From: Desulfobacterales bacterium
GTDB taxonomy: Bacteria > Desulfobacterota > Desulfobacteria > Desulfobacterales > JAUCGF01
Assembly: GCA_029940345.1 (NCBI GenBank)
Contig: JAOZRC010000287.1
Span: forward strand, 1-6,948
Reading direction: 5' to 3'
DNA: 6,948 bases
Positions 5,687 through 6,948 of this stretch are shown here, piece after piece. A program made the translations under genes and the position numbers. Position 1 is the first letter of the stretch. Each line of letters starts with the position of its first letter. The notes below the pieces were generated by a model. It did not search any database and was not told where the DNA came from. It saw only the letters and a list, made by a program, of their open reading frames with translations.

Positions 5687-6913
5687 ATGAAATTCCCTTA
5701 CGGTATATCCGATTTTAAAAAAATCATTAATAACGGCTATTTTTATGTAGATCGGACAGATCGCATTCCGATGATAGAAGACACCGGGGACCATTTGCTT
5801 TTCCTGCGTCCGCGCCGTTTTGGCAAAAGCCTGTTTCTTTCCATGCTTTAATATTATTATGACTTGGCCCAGGCGGATGAGTTTGAACAATTGTTTGGCA
5901 ATCTTGCCATCAGTAAAAATCCGACTGGCCTGCGCAATCTGTATTTTATACTGGAATGGGATTTTTCATCGGTCAACCCGATGGGCGCGGCCGCTGAAAT
6001 TCAAGCCCGATTATACCATTATATTAACGGTACCATAAAGGATTTTGCTCTTTATTATAAACACTTATTGCCTATTGAGATCGAAATTTATCCTGACGAC
6101 GCCCAAGCCTCTTTTCAATCACTGCTGTTAGCCGTCCGTCAGACATCACATAAGCTCTACTTGCTGATTGACGAATACGATAATTTCGCCAATGAACTGA
6201 TGATGAGCGGTGAAGTAAGCAAAGAGCGTTACAAAGCATTGGTGTATGGTGAAGGCTGCCTAAAGGCGCTGTTTAAGGTGGTGAAATCAGCTACCAAAGG
6301 CTTGGGGTTGGACAGAGCCTTTATTACGGGCGTTTCACCTGTTGTGATGCGCGATATGACCAGCGGGCATAATATTGCCGAGAGTATTGATCTGATGCCA
6401 ACGTTTAATGATATGTGCGGCTTTACCGAAACGGAAATCGCCGCCGCACTGAAGCAGATCAGCAAGAATTGCAGGTTTGCAGATGATGAGGCCGGAAAAT
6501 CGCTTGAAATAATGAAACGCTACTACAACGGATACCGTTTCACCTATCGTTACGCCGATTGCATTTACAATCCGACCATGGCGCTCTATTTTATGAAATA
6601 TCTGCAGGTGACAGGTGAATACCCCAAAGAGATGCTGGACGACAATATGGCTATGGACCGTGGCAAACTCATGTATATTGCCGGTCTTCCTGATGGTGAC
6701 GAGATGATTATGGACGCTTTGAATGAAAATAATCCGATCGTCATTTCGTCGCTGGCGCGCCGGTTCGGCGTGGAAGATATGTTGTATGCTGCCAAAGACG
6801 GTACCTTCATGGCGTCGTATTATATTTCTTCGGCGTGCTGACAATAAAAGGAGAAACTGCAATCAGCGAATCTGTTAAAGGTCGTCAATTCCATACGATC
6901 TGTCATAATGTAA
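5687..6913 (+). pseudogene. Decayed AAA-ATPase-like protein gene (PF09820-type, usually followed by a PDDEXK nuclease-like domain)
   Basis: The gene starts at ATG 5687, with AAGG 8 nt upstream. It opens with a sequence typical of the AAA-ATPase_like family: FPYGISDFKKIINNGYFYVD, then the P-loop variant RPRRFGKSLFLSML (41-54). Codon 55 is TAA (5849-5851), where the family normally has a sense codon. The same frame then continues with good similarity to 6841, including the Walker B-like LLIDEYDNF (6161-6187) and FITGVSPV (6320-6343). At about 6817 the reading shifts: family-like LYFFGVLTIKGET continues in another frame (from 6820), as expected after loss of one base. A second shift near 6850-6870 may return to the first frame (LLKVVNSIRS) before TAA at 6911-6913. 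No intact protein with both P-loop and Walker B can be made. A product from the TTG at 5864 would lack the P-loop. The C-terminal nuclease-like domain is absent or lies beyond the window. The family's role is poorly known; copies are often multiple and unstable in genomes. Sequencing error could explain single lesions, less easily all of them. Confidence 0.8.
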
Positions 6914-6948
6914 AAAAATTCAACCTGTGCGGTTGATATAAAATGTAG

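Noticed and set aside
5864..6841. A 325-aa gene starting at TTG 5864
   Set aside because: It is the body of the AAA-ATPase-like gene after the in-frame TAA. It would lack the P-loop, has no Shine-Dalgarno of note, and its C-terminus runs out of the family's frame.
5687..6913. Active defence or toxin system built on the AAA-ATPase-like gene
   Set aside because: The gene is broken, has no partner gene in the window, and its family has no firmly assigned defence role that I can name.

Overview
The window looks like a piece of a Gram-negative bacterial chromosome with moderate GC content. A gene for arabinose-5-phosphate isomerase implies Kdo and lipopolysaccharide synthesis. The mix of a short SerA, a TrpB2-type tryptophan synthase beta chain, a plant/spirochaete-like phosphofructokinase and an AAA-ATPase-like gene fits the Desulfobacterota (former Deltaproteobacteria) or a neighbouring anaerobic lineage. 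That placement is inference from family knowledge, not from a marker gene. All genes are on the + strand.

Layout: 1-51 is one end of a dispersed palindromic repeat. 162-1112 is a short D-3-phosphoglycerate dehydrogenase (serA). 1300-2676 is a TrpB2-type tryptophan synthase beta chain. 2861-3148 is a small four-cysteine protein of unknown function whose stop overlaps the start of the next gene by ATGA. 3145-4140 is arabinose-5-phosphate isomerase (kdsD/kpsF). 4324-5667 is a 6-phosphofructokinase. From 5687 to the window end lies a decayed AAA-ATPase-like gene with an in-frame stop inside its N-terminal ATPase domain and later frame changes.

The three larger intergenic gaps are of nearly equal length (187, 184 and 183 nt). 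Each is filled with inverted-repeat DNA: a nested hairpin plus two inverted copies of a 21-bp repeat before trpB2; a cluster of GC-rich hairpins sharing the core ACGYTCYGGCGT before the cysteine gene; and a ~175-bp imperfect palindrome between kdsD and the phosphofructokinase, whose right end recurs at positions 1-51. These look like several families of small dispersed palindromic elements. I see no canonical rho-independent terminator (stem followed by a T run).

Functionally the intact genes are core metabolism: serine synthesis, serine-dependent tryptophan formation, Kdo precursor synthesis and glycolysis. Only the cysteine gene and kdsD are clearly co-translated. I found no convincing new multi-gene system. 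The most interesting items are the small cysteine gene coupled to kdsD, the palindromic elements, and the state of the AAA-ATPase-like gene.
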